From Prorocentrum cordatum (taxonomy: Eukaryota > Sar > Dinophyceae > Prorocentrales > Prorocentraceae): a stretch of 64,000 bases of DNA. This document shows positions 21,480-31,830 of the stretch, piece after piece (position 1 is the first letter of the stretch; every line of letters begins with the position of its first letter). The position numbers and the translations under genes are program-made. The notes under the pieces were generated by a model. That model worked only from the letters and a program-made list of their open reading frames with translations. It searched no databases and was not told where the DNA came from. The stretch spans positions 643,437-707,436 of the forward strand of contig CAUYUJ010019593.1 of assembly GCA_963575745.1 (NCBI GenBank), in the 5' to 3' direction.

Positions 21480-22135
21480 AGAGGGGTGTGCCGAAAAGGC
21501 GCGACGCCGCCATGCGACCGCGCCCACTGTGGTCGTGGGTGTAACTCCCTATGGGGGCACGAAGCGTGTGAGCGGCGTGCCTGAATGAGGCGCTGCCGCC
21601 ATGCGTCCGCGCCCACTGGGGCTTTCGGTGGGGTTCCCCGTGGGGCCACGAGACGTGCGAGGGGCCTGCCGACCTCAGGCGGTGCCGCCATGCGCCCGTG
21701 CCCGCGCCCACGGTTGCCTTCGGTGGAGCTCCCTGTGCGGCCACGGAGCTCACTGCGGCCTTCGGCGGAGATCCCTGTGGGGCCACGGAGCGTGCAGGCG
21801 GTATGCCGCAACGAGGCGGTGCGCCGTGCGACCGCGCCCGCTGGGACCTTCGGTGGCTCCCTGTGGGGCCACGAAGCGTGCGAGGGGTATGCCGACATGA
21901 AGCGGCGCCGCCACGCACCCGAGCCCATTGGGGCATTCGGTGGAGCTCCCTGTGGGGTCCGCGAAAGAGTGTGAGGAGTGTGCCGACATGAGACGGCGCC
22001 GCCATGCGCACGCGACCATTGAAACCTCCAGTGGAGCTTCGCATGGGGCCACGAAGCATGCAAGCGGTCTGTCGAAGAGAGGCGACACCGCCAGGCGCCC
22101 GCGCCCACTTCGAAGAGCAAACGGATGAGATGAGG
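21480..22135. repeat. ~75-bp minisatellite, about eight diverged units
   Basis: Units contain GGAGCTCCCTGTGGGGCCAC, GAAGCGTGCGAGG and GCGGCGCCGCCATGCGC blocks. They stay open on both strands for about 600 bp. Relatives lie at 1.1-1.3 kb. The 506-codon minus-strand ORF crossing here is judged an artefact. Confidence 0.75.
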
Positions 22136-22139
22136 AGGA

Positions 22140-22501
22140 GCCTCCGACTCTGACTGGTGGCGAGGCCTGGGCGTAGGGGCCAACTCCTCGAAGAGAAAAC
22201 GACGACGACGATCAGCACGACGACGACGACGCCGACGACGACATTGAAACGGCCACAGCCTGGCTGCAGCAAAGGCGGGCGCCGCAAAACATGCATAGCC
22301 AGAACTGTGGCAACTTAAGGCAATCGTCCAGCTGGCACCCGTGGTAATCTGAACGGTCGCCCGGCGAGGTCTATAGACATTCACCCATTGTTTGTCCCAA
22401 GGGCAGGGCAGACATTCGGTGAACGCTGGGATTGGGGGGGTCTGTGGAGTGGCAGTCCAAACAGCCATGAAACCCACGCAGACTGGATCCCTACCAAGCC
22501 A
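22140..22501. other. no gene identified
   Basis: Holds a short GACGACGAC run (22200-22245) and otherwise unremarkable sequence. Confidence 0.35.
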
Positions 22502-22540
22502 TACGTAGCACCCCGCAGATGCGGATAAGAGTGAGGGGGC
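22502..22540 (-). repeat. 39-bp dispersed motif, copy 2
   Basis: Complement of the 114-152 copy, one mismatch. Confidence 0.7.
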
Positions 22541-22659
22541 GGTGGGGACGTCGGCAGTCTGCGAGACTCTGGAGAAACCCGCCGCAGGCGCCAAAGTTTC
22601 ACAAATAATACAACGAGCCCGCCGCACGCACCGATTTTTTCTTCAAACCAATGTGGATC

Positions 22660-22912
22660 GGTCGCAGGTGGGTCGCGGGTGGGTCGGTGGGTCGCGGGTG
22701 GGTCGCGGGTGGGTCGCAAGTGGGTCGCGGGGTGGGTCGCGGGTGGGTCGCGGGGTGGATCGCGGGTGGGCGGATTGGTCGCGGGTGGGTCGCGGGGTGG
22801 GTCGCGGGTGGGTCGCGGGTTGGGACGCGGGTGGGTCGCGGGGTGGGTCGCGGGGTGGATCGCGGGGTGGGTCGCGGGGTGGGTCCCGGGTGGGTCGCGG
22901 GGGGGACGACGA
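22660..22912. repeat. GGGTGGGTCGCG 12-bp tandem array
   Basis: About 20 copies of GGGTGGGTCGCG, some with an extra G. Repeated GGG triplets give strong G-quadruplex potential on the plus strand. Runs straight into a CAA tract. Confidence 0.95.
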
Positions 22913-22967
22913 CAACAACAAACAACAACAACAACAACAACAACAACACCAACAACAACAACAATCA
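22913..22967. repeat. CAA microsatellite
   Basis: (CAA)n with a few interruptions, adjoining the 12-bp array. Confidence 0.9.
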
Positions 22968-23175
22968 CTTTACCCGAACGCTCAGTGTTCTCACCAGTGC
23001 CAGGGTTTTCATGCGACGCCAGCCAATACCCCCACTTTGTGGGGGGGCAGTGCAAGCTCTACCAAATATCCACACGACTCTTCGCCACCACCCACACCCA
23101 GCTTCCCGCCCTATGACGTTCGGACACTTCACTTCGTGGCCTGCGGACGACCGTGGCTACTACACTGGCGTGGAG

Positions 23176-23262
23176 TACACACCCACAGAAGTTGTTAAGC
23201 CTACGTTCGTACACCCACAGAAGTTGTTAAGCCTTGTTAACCCACAGAAGTTGTTAAGCCTT
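23176..23262. repeat. three copies of CCCACAGAAGTTGTTAAGCCT
   Basis: Near-identical copies at 23181, 23213 and 23241, followed by a short (TGATACACA)n stretch. Confidence 0.9.
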
Positions 23263-23269
23263 CCACAGA

Positions 23270-23940
23270 ACATCTGTTGCATATGATGCATATGGTACAT
23301 GATACACATGATACACATGATACGTACTCACAAGATAGTTGATCACATCTTTAGGGCAAATTCCTGAGGGATGTGGGAATACACAAAAGAGAGAGGATAT
23401 GGTTGTCCCGATGGTTGTCCTGATTTTATGATGCGCGGTGCTAAAATTCTTAAAAACCCAATGGTTTTTGGAGATTTCGGCGTGCGCGCGCGAAGAAAAA
23501 ACGAATGTGTCCCGCATGGTATTATTTGACAGGGATGATGGCCCTGGCAGGTGCGCAACCGTTGTCGCAGAAGTTCGAAAAAGTTGCTCGCAAAAGCCCG
23601 TTTGACAGAAATGTTTAAAAAGTGTTGGGTTTCCTACGAATCCGCAAGAGCGCGCGGGATGAGATTTTGACATTTTTTTGTTGAAAAACCATTGGTTTTT
23701 TGATGTTTTTATGTTAAAATCGCTCCGAACACTAAGCTTTTGGAAGGATTTCGTCTTGCGCGCGCGAATGTCCACTTTACCTTATTTTTTGCAAGGGATT
23801 CTTGAAATTTGATTATATTAGAACAAGAAATGTCATTTTATAGTGTTTTTTGCAAGGGAAAGCGGATTACAACAAAACAACCGGATCTTGATCACATCGA
23901 ATTACCTGAGGCTTCCTCACGAAAATGATGAAAATGTAGC
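23270..23940. other. AT-rich island with internal repeats
   Basis: Markedly lower GC than its surroundings. Two related segments carry AAAAACC(C)AATGGTTTTT palindromes followed by GCGCGCGCGAA (23445-23495 and 23675-23770), and TTTTTTGCAAGGGA occurs twice (about 23785 and 23850). A 173-codon minus-strand frame (23254-23775) has no ATG near its start and is not convincing. Possibly an inserted element. Confidence 0.55.
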
Positions 23941-23967
23941 TGCGGCCTAGGCGGCGCAGGGGGGCCG

Positions 23968-24424
23968 TGCACCAGGGGTCCCAACAATAATTATTCTTTA
24001 GAATTAATAATGTTCAACAACAACAACAACAACAACAGCAACAGCAACAGCAACAACAACAACAACCACAACCACAACCACAACCACAACCACAACCACA
24101 ACAACAACAACAATAACAACACCAAGAACAACAACAACAATCACAACAACAACACCACCACCACCAACAACAACACCAACAACAACAACAATCACAACAA
24201 CAACAACAACAACACCAACACCAACAACAACAACAACAACACCAACACCAACACCACCAACCACAACACCACCAACAACAACAGCAACAACAACAGCAGC
24301 AACAACACCAACACCACCAACAACAGCAGCAACAGCAACAACAACAACAGCAACACCAACAACAACAATAGCAACAACAACAGCAACAGCAACAACAACA
24401 GCAACAAGAACACCAAACCACCAC

Positions 24425-24456
<32 letters not shown>

Positions 24457-24463
24457 CCAACAC

Positions 24464-24495
<32 letters not shown>

Positions 24496-24556
24496 GCGAC
24501 AACAACACCACCAACAACAACAACAGCAGCAACAACAACAGCAACAACAACAATCA
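23968..24556 (+). mobile_element. SINE-like unit with a long CAA tail, copy A
   Basis: GTGCACC...AACAATAATTATTCTTTAG...GTTCAACAACAAC. About 45 bp of unique sequence leads directly into about 540 bp of (CAA)n with AGC/ACC variants. Copy B at 26234 has the same order. A tail of short repeats directly after a shared head is typical of retroposed elements. Confidence 0.55.
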
Positions 24557-24787
24557 TTTTAAGACTGTTCGCTCTTATCTGCTCGAGTGTCCGTTAACGC
24601 GTATTTCCCGAACCCTCGATACCCGCCCTTTTCGTCGTCTTCGACCGTACCCCTTTTGGGGGGTATGCATTTCATCCCTGCAGGCCGGGCCCGGCAAGCG
24701 GCGGGGCGGCCGCGGACCGTCGGCATGGCCAGCGGCAGCGCTGGTCGGCGGCAACCCGACCCCAAGAGGGACGGACAGGGGACCGAC

Positions 24788-24788
24788 C

Positions 24789-24825
<37 letters not shown>

Positions 24826-24834
24826 CGACAACGT

Positions 24835-24867
<33 letters not shown>

Positions 24868-24868
24868 G
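24788..24868. repeat. CGA triplet microsatellite
   Basis: (CGACGA)n, reading poly-Asp on the plus strand. Confidence 0.95.
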
Positions 24869-24894
24869 CGAAAGCGAGAGCGACAGAGAGAACG

Positions 24895-25830
24895 ACAGCA
24901 GGACCACGAAGGGCACGAAGTAGGCCACGAAGGGCGACAGCGGGGACACGAAGGGAATGCGTGGGGGGCCACGAAGAGCGCGAACGAGCGGGGGCCACGA
25001 AGGGCAGACAATGCGGGGCCACAGAAGGCAACAACGGGGCCACTGAGGGTAGCAACTGGGCCACGTAGGACAGCGAGGGGGCCACAACGGGCGACAGCGG
25101 GGCCACGAAGGGCATGCACATGGGGCCACGGCGGGTGCGAACGAGCGGGGGCCACACAGGGCAGACGTATATTGGGCCGCGGCGGGCAAGGACGGGGCCA
25201 CTGAGGGCAGCGAGGGGGCCACGAAGGGCGACACCGGGGCCACGAAGGGCATGCATATGGGGCCACGACGGGCGCGAACGAGCGGGGGCCACGAAGGGCT
25301 GCAACGGGGCCATGAAGGGCAGCGAGGGGGCCACGAGGGGCTGCAACGGGGCCACGAATGGTAGCGAGGGGGCCACGAAGGGCTGCAACGAGGCCACTGA
25401 GGGCAGCGAGGGGGCCACGAAGCGTTGCACCGGGGCCACGAAGGGCAGCGAGGGGGCCACGAAGGGCTGCAACGGGGCCACGAAGGGCAGCGAGGGGGCC
25501 CCGAGGGGCTGCAACTTGGCCACGAAGGGCAGCGAGGGGCCACGAAGGGCTGCAACGGGGCCATGAAGGGCAGCGAGGGGGCCACGAGGGGCTGCAACGG
25601 GCCACGAATGGTGGCGAGGGGGCACGAAGGGCTGCAACGAGGCCACGAAGGGCAGCGAGGGGGCCACGAGGGGCTGCACCGGGGCCACGAAGGGCAGCGA
25701 GGGGGCCACGAAGGGCTGCAACGGGGCCACGAAGGGCAGCGTGGGGGCCACGAGGGGCTGCAACGGGTCCACGAAGGGTAGCGAGGGGGCCACGAAGGGC
25801 TGCAACGGGGCCACGAAGGGCAGCGAGATC
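24895..25830. repeat. 21-22-bp minisatellite, about 40 units
   Basis: Alternating half-units GGGGCCACGAAGGGCAGCGAG and GGGGCCACGAAGGGCTGCAAC. The period is close to a multiple of three, so all minus-strand frames stay open, one reading (PFVAPLQ-PFVAPSL)n. Judged repeat DNA, though a repetitive protein cannot be excluded. Confidence 0.85.
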
Positions 25831-25844
25831 CCGATTCCTAAATA

Positions 25845-26130
25845 ATCTTTGAGGGAGTCCTAAGCGTGAGCGCGACTCCTGGGTGGCTGAGTGTCGGGAG
25901 CGCGGCGCTTGAGTAAATTGCGGGAAATTCCCACGCAGGGGTGCTATTCTTGAGAGCATTGCAAGCAAGTCTCCAGCGAGAGCGCGACTCCAGAGCGCCG
26001 AGAGAGCGATTCCTAAATAAATTGTAAGGACGTCCTAAGCAAGAATGCGATTCCTGAATAACATGCGAGGAAGTCTCGGGCGGGAGCGGGGGTCCAGGCT
26101 GAAATTGTAGGGAAATCTCAAGCGGGAGCC
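25845..26130. repeat. degenerate ~45-bp repeats
   Basis: Recurring AGTCCTAAGCGNGAGCGCGACTCC and CTAAATAAATTG blocks at roughly 45-bp spacing. Confidence 0.5.
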
Positions 26131-26233
26131 GTTGTTGTTGTAACCGGGGTGCCAACAACACAGTTTGAGGAATACTTTCCCTGAAAAAAAACACAGGGTG
26201 CGAGCGCCGGGAGGGGCACTTCAATTGAACAAT

Positions 26234-26348
26234 AGCATGTGCACCGGGGGATCAACTATAATTATTCTTCAGTAGTGAGAGTTCAACAACAACATCAACA
26301 ACAACAGCAACAGCAACAGCAACGGCAACAGCAACAACAACAACAAAA
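26234..26348 (+). mobile_element. SINE-like unit with CAA tail, copy B
   Basis: GTGCACCGGGGGATCAACTATAATTATTCTTCAG...GTTCAACAACAAC, then about 55 bp of CAA/CAG triplets. Head matches copy A at about 70 percent. Confidence 0.5.
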
Positions 26349-26830
26349 GCATAATCCCCACTTCGGATCTCCACTGCAGCCACGCACCCAAGGACAATGA
26401 ATGACCGTTCGGCCCCCTCACCCTGAGAATACATCAGTGAGGACTGCGGCGCTGTGGGTTCAAAACGAGAACCCACCAGCCACACTGATGCTGCTGGGAG
26501 CACCACGCTTTTCAAGGCAGGGGGCCACCGACGGGGGGAAACCGAGCTGGCCGCGGGAGCTCCCCACTGCCGGGATGGCCCCCGAGACCGCCAAGAGGCC
26601 CCCGAGACGCCCAAGAGAGTCTCGAGGAGGTCGCCCGCGTGGCCCCGCGAGGCCCCTTCGGGCCGCGAGGTCCAGCGAGGCGTCCGAGGGGACGCCGGGA
26701 GGCATCCAAGAGAGGCCTGCGGCCCTCGACCTTGGATACGGTGGCGGCACGGGCCGAGGGCCACTAGATCCGCCGCCCCCTGCTTGCAGGGGTGCACGGC
26801 GTGCTGGATGAGCTGTCAGGTTTTGGTTTT
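26349..26830. other. no secure gene
   Basis: GC-rich, with the GAGGCCCCCGAGACGCC type of degenerate repeat after 26580. No domain seen in any frame. Confidence 0.4.
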
Positions 26831-26835
26831 GGTTC

Positions 26836-27720
26836 TTTTTCTAAAAGAACTCCCCAGTGGGCTTCGGCCCGTCCCGCCGGCCACCCGCAAATTTCCCAAA
26901 ATCCATCTGTCAATGCCCAAAAACGGCCGTTTCGCTCGGGACATCCTCAAAAAATCGCGAAGATGGCCCAAGATGGCCTCCAAGTCCGCCCGAGATGGTC
27001 CAAGACGGCCTCCAAAACGGCCCAAGAGAGTCCAAGACGGCCCAAGACGGCCCAAGAGGCCCCCCAGAGGCCTCCCAGACGGCCCAAGAGGCCTCCAAGA
27101 GGTCCTCCAGGAGAGTCCGAAGAGGCCAAAATCATTGATTTTCAATTGGTTTTTGAAGGATTTTGGCATTTGCGCCTTTTCGGCTCTCCGACGGCTCAAG
27201 ACGGACCAAGAAGCCCCCAAGATCGCCCAAGAGGCCCCCAAGAGAGCCCCATGATGGCCCAAGTGGCCTCCAAGATGGCCCCTAGAGGGCCCCAAGAGGG
27301 CCCAAGAGGCCTCCAACACGCCCAAGATGGCCTCCAAGACGCCCAAGATGGCCTCCAAGACGGCCCTGGAGCATTCCAAGCGGGCCCCAAGTCGGCCCAT
27401 AGAGGCCCCCCAAACGGCTTCCGACGGCTTCAGACGTGCCAGGAACCCACCAAGATGGCCGAAGTTGGCTCGAAGCTGGCCCGAGACGGCCCAAAAAGCC
27501 CCAAAGATCGCCCAAAGCTTGCCCAAGAGGCCTCCAAGACGGCCAAGATGACCTTCAAGATGCCCACGTGTTCCCCGAAGGCTTTCCAAACCGATTCGGG
27601 GAACACGTGGTCCGATAGCTTGGCAGGTCTGGCCTCAACGTTCGGCCACATAGGCGCTTCCAAAAAGGCAGGGGGCGGCGGTGATTCGCCGTAGGCGTCT
27701 TCGATCCGCCGCCCCCTTTT
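26836..27720 (+). repeat. composite tandem unit 1
   Basis: Order: TTTCTAAAAG...CTTCGGCCC (26836), AAGATGGCC degenerate array, AAAATCATTGATTTT (27129), more array, a 16-bp-stem hairpin CCACGTGTTCCCCGAA/TTCGGGGAACACGTGG (27564-27610), then GGGGGCGGCGG...CCGCCGCCCCC around TGATTCGCCGTAGGCGTC (27670-27719). Confidence 0.8.
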
Positions 27721-27772
27721 GCTTCAGCAAAGGGGTGCCCGGCGTGCCAAGCTATATGGATTTGGTTTGGGC

Positions 27773-28140
27773 TCATTTTCTAAAAAAGAGCTCCCCCTGG
27801 GGCTTCGGCCCCTGCCGCCGGGTGTCCCGGGAGTTTCCCGGGAGATTCCTGGGCCCCCAAGACGGCCCAAGAGGCCTCCAGGACTCTCAAGATGGCCTCC
27901 AAGACGGCCCAAGAGCCCTCCAAGACGTCCTCCAAGAAGGCCCGAAAGGGTCAAAATGGCCTCCAGACGGCCAATATGACCTTCAAGATGCCCACGTGTT
28001 CCCCGAAGGCTTTCCAGACCGATTCGGGGAACACATGGTCCGATAGCTTGGCAGGTCTGGCCTCAACGTTCGGCCACACAGGCGCTTTCAAACAGGCATG
28101 GGGCGGCGGTGATTCGCCGTGGGCGTCTTCGATAACGCCG
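27773..28140 (+). repeat. composite tandem unit 2 (short form)
   Basis: Same landmarks at 27773, 27989 (hairpin) and 28098. The ATCATTGATT block and about 500 bp are missing. Confidence 0.8.
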
Positions 28141-28194
28141 CCCAGTTGATTTATCACAGGGGGGCCTGGCGTGCTGAACGTCTGATGGTTTTAA

Positions 28195-29125
28195 GTTCTT
28201 TTTGAGACTCCCCCTGGGGCTTCGGCTCATTGCGCTGGCCACTTGGGAAGCTCCATGTTTTCGGTCTCCACTGGCCCCATCGGCTCCAAGACGGCCAAGA
28301 TGAACAGAGATGGCCTCCAAGATGCCTCCAAGACGGCCAAGATGGCCCCAAGAGAGGTCCAGATAGCCCCAACTTCCAAGACGGTCCCACGATGCTTCCA
28401 CGACCGCCAAGATGGTCCAAGAGAGCCTACGACGGCGACAGAAGCGCCCACGAGGCCTCTAAAACGGCCTAAGAGAAGTCAAAATCATTGATTGTCCTTC
28501 GCATTTGAGGGATTTTAGCATTTGCATATTTTCGGCCTTCCGACGGTCCAAGACGGCCCAAGAGCCCCCAAAAATCGCCCCAAAATCGTCTAAGAGGCCT
28601 CCAAGATGGCCCGGTAACTATCCAAGAGACCCCAAGACGGCCCCGAGAGGCCCGAGACGCACAAGATGACCGCCAAGACGTCCCTGAAGCGACCCAAGAA
28701 GGCCCCAAGACAGTCCGGAGAGGCCCCCAAGACGGCTCCTGATGGCGTTGAACGGGCCAGAAACACCCTAAGACGGCCAAAGGGGCCCCAAACAAGCCCC
28801 CGAAAGCCTCCAAGAAGCCCCCGAAGGCCTCCAAGAGGCCTCCAGAAGGCCCCCAGGAAGGCCCCAGGAGGCCCCCACAGTGACCCAAGAAGCTGCCAAG
28901 AGGTCTTCTCATGCTTCTCCTCATCCTCCTTTTCCCTTCCTCTCCTCATCCTCCTCTTCCTCCCCCACGTGTTCCCCGAAGGGCTTCCACAACGGCTGGG
29001 GGAACGCATGGTCCAATAGCGTGGCCAAACTTGGCCCAAGCGTTTGGCCACACAGGAGTATCCTAAGCGGCAGGGGGCGGCGGTGATGCGCCGTAGGCGT
29101 CTTCGATTCGCCGCCCCCTGTTGGC
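28195..29125 (+). repeat. composite tandem unit 3
   Basis: Landmarks at 28195, 28478, 28970 (hairpin, weakened) and 29072. Includes a CT-rich insert at 28915-28970. Confidence 0.75.
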
Positions 29126-29169
29126 CTGCCACAGGGGTGCACGGCGTGCCACACGGAAGGCAGTTGATG

Positions 29170-30031
29170 GTACTTTCTAAAAGTTCCCAGCGGGCCTTTG
29201 GCACAACCTATCGGCAACGAAAGCTGCGTACATGTCGTTCTCCAAAGGCCTCTCTCCCCATGATGGCCTCCAAGACGGCCCAGGTGGCCTTCAAGACGGC
29301 CAAGATGGCCCCAAGAGAACCCAAGATGGCTTCAAGATGTCTCCAAGACGGCCCGCGATGCACCACAGACGGTCCAGTATGGCCTTCAGATGGCCCAAGG
29401 CGGCCCCGAAGAGACCTTCAGGACGGCCCAAGAGGCCTCCACGAAGACATCCCGGAAGTCCCGGAAAGGCATTATGGGCTTTCTGATGGCTTTTGAAGGA
29501 TTGCGGCATTGTGTTCGGCCTCCCGACGGCCCAAGACGGCCCAAGAGGCCCCCAAGATCGCCCAAGAGGCCTCCAAGATGGCCCCAAGACGGCTCAAGGG
29601 GCACCCAAGACGACCACAAGAGGGCCCAAGACGGCCCAATAGGCTCCAAGATGGCCTCCAAGACGGCCATGGAACGCCCCGAGAAGGCCCGAAGACGGTC
29701 CTGAGAGGCTCCCAAGACAGCTTCCGATGGCGTCAGACGGGCCAGGAACGCCTTGAGACGGCCAAAGAGGCCCCCAAGAAGCCCCCAAAGGTCCCCAAGA
29801 GGCACAAAGAGGCCCCCAATAGAGCCTTCTTTTTCCCCCAGCCTCTTCCTCCCCCTCCTCATTTCTCCTTTCTCTCCTCCTCTTCTTCTGTCTCCCCACG
29901 TATTCCCCGAAGGGTTTCCACAACGGCTGGGAGAGGACATAGTCCGACAGCTTGGCCGAGCTCTGGTCACAACGCTCGGCCGCGCTTTCAAAAACGCAGG
30001 GTGTGGCGGTGATTCGCCGTAGGCGTCTTCG
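29170..30031 (+). repeat. composite tandem unit 4
   Basis: Landmarks at 29170, 29472 (diverged), 29897 (hairpin decayed) and 29996. Its right end, GGCGTCTTCGATAAC, abuts PPR coding sequence. Confidence 0.7.
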
Positions 30032-30570
30032 ATAACATCCGACATCTCCTGGAGCAACGATAGCGCGTGCAACCATTCTCCGTCCTTCGCGCACGCGCTG
30101 ATTCCAGCATTATAACTGAGAACGTTTGGCTCCAAGCTAGCACCCCACACATCCCGAAGCATTGAGAAAGCATGCTGCCACTGCCGGCCTCTCCCGAACG
30201 CGATTATTGCGGCGTTGTAGCATGTGATGTGCGGTGCCATCTCGGCCTCATTGGCTTCCCGGAACAGCGACAGTGCCTGCTGCCATTGCCCACCAGTGGT
30301 GCACGCGCTCATTGCAGCACTGTAGATCATGGCGTCCAGCTCCAGCCGCATGTTCCTCGACTCCCCAAACAGCGACAGTGCGCGCTGCCACTGTCCGCTT
30401 CGACCACACGCCTCGACAGCAGCACAGAGGAGGTTGACGTGTGGCTCCAAGCTCACCTCCAGCAAGTCTCTGAGTAAACTCAGCGCCTGTTGCCACTGCC
30501 CGCCCTTCTCGCATGCGCTGATGCCAGAATTATAGATGACCAAAGCCGACCCGTCTAGTGCAATCCTCAT
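30032..30570 (-). CDS. PPR repeat protein (five repeats) running into a composite repeat
   Basis: ATG at 30568-30570 (MRIALDGSALVIYNSG), then five 35-residue PPR repeats with cores such as ISACEKGGQWQQAL and ISACAKDGEWLHAL. The frame does not stop after the last repeat. It continues as SDVIEDAYGESPPHPAF into tandem unit 4 as far as 29386. The ending IEDAYGESPP is encoded by a module also present in the other tandem units, so the natural C-terminus was probably lost or is spliced. Family role: organelle RNA binding. Residues at 5/35 are mixed (N-H, S-H, N-N), less uniform than the other clusters. Confidence 0.7.
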
Positions 30571-30579
30571 GTGTCCAAC

Positions 30580-31070
30580 GTATTTTGCTCGCCCCCCCAG
30601 ACGCCCGCTTCACTTCCATAATGTATGCCCGATAATGTAGACGCAGAGGCAGTTGACATGCGCGTCGCAATCAAGTGCACGTGGGCGTGTCAATCTTCGT
30701 GAACTGTACAACAACCTCAAACCACTTGTAAGGCAGACGCAAGTCCGTGCAGGCATAGAATTTGCGGGGCACGGCGAATGCCAAGGTCTCACCGTCGCCC
30801 CCACTCCTGCTATCGTTTTCTATATATACATATATTCACAGACTTCACGCTGCCTGTGTAGATTCCAGTGCTTTTCTCGTTAAGCTCGCTCCTTTTCTCT
30901 TCTGTCTCTCTCTCTCTCTCTCTCCCTCTCTTGCTCTCTCTCTCTCTCTTTCTCTCTATCGGGTGTTGGGGGGTGAGATCGCAATGGAACGGAGAAGCCC
31001 TCCACCGGGAAATCGGTTTCGGTTTCGTGTTCGTGTCGTGCGTGCGGGCGGGGCGAAGCTGCGTCGGCGC
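30580..31070. repeat. intergenic with TC microsatellite
   Basis: (TC)n at 30905-30960 and an AT dinucleotide patch at 30822-30836. No gene seen. Confidence 0.6.
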
Positions 31071-31072
31071 GC

Positions 31073-31320
31073 GAGAGGAATGATCCTGCCGTCGCCAGGA
31101 CGATTCTGATGCAGAAGTCTGGCTGTCCGGTGGGCGCGCGGGGGCTGGGGGTGTTCCGCGGTGGTGTCTCACGGTGTCCCGGTGGTGTCCCGCAGTGGGC
31201 GGGCGAGAGGAATGACCCCGTCGTCGCTACGGCGATTCGGATACAAAAAAATCGGCCTTCGGGTGGGCGCGCGGTGGCTGGGGGTGTCCCACCGTGGTGT
31301 CCCGCGTTGTCCCCAAGGTG
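31073..31320. repeat. ~135-bp tandem duplication
   Basis: GCGAGAGGAATGA...GGTGGGCGCGCGG...GGCTGGGGGTGT occurs at 31070 and again at about 31206. Confidence 0.75.
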
Positions 31321-31600
31321 TCCCGCCGTGTCCCGCCGTGTCCCGATGGTGCCCCGTGGTGTCCAATGGTGTCCCGCGGTGTCCCGCCGTGGTGTCCCGA
31401 CGGTGTCCCGATCGATGGTGAGATCGATGGTGAGAGCGATAACGACCGAAATGTGGTGAGATCGGTAGTGAGATCGATAGTTGGATGGATCGCTGATGGG
31501 ATCGATCGCTCGATCCATCGATTCTAGTAGACTGGCCGTGAGGACGATGGTGAGATCGATCGAGTGAGATCGATAGCGGGGTCGATAGTGACATCGCATC
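31300..31600. repeat. TGTCCCGC and GATCGATGGTGA short repeats
   Basis: 10-bp GTGTCCCGCG units to about 31410, then GATCGATGGTGAGATCGAT units to about 31600. Confidence 0.8.
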
Positions 31601-31769
31601 GCGGCGCAACATCGTCATCACGCGTCGTCGCCAACTCGAGGGCGCGCCACCAGCATCGTCATCATCACACCCATCGCATTTGTCAGCAGTTGGTTCCTTC
31701 CCCTGACCCCAATCTCCTTATCACCTGAAAGGTGGTCGTACAGGTAAGTTACGCAAGCAACATGTGGAT

Positions 31770-31830
31770 GACTTTCTCTCTCTCTCTCTATCTCTCTCTC
31801 CCTCCCTCTCTCCCTCTGTCTCTCCCCTTG
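31770..31830. repeat. TC microsatellite
   Basis: (TC)n with TCCC interruptions. Confidence 0.9.

Noticed and set aside
21107-22627. 506-codon minus-strand ORF
   Set aside because: Runs through a ~75-bp minisatellite, and at its end overlaps the PPR gene in another frame.
24559-25968. 469-codon minus-strand ORF
   Set aside because: Produced by a 21-22-bp minisatellite; three frames are open at once.
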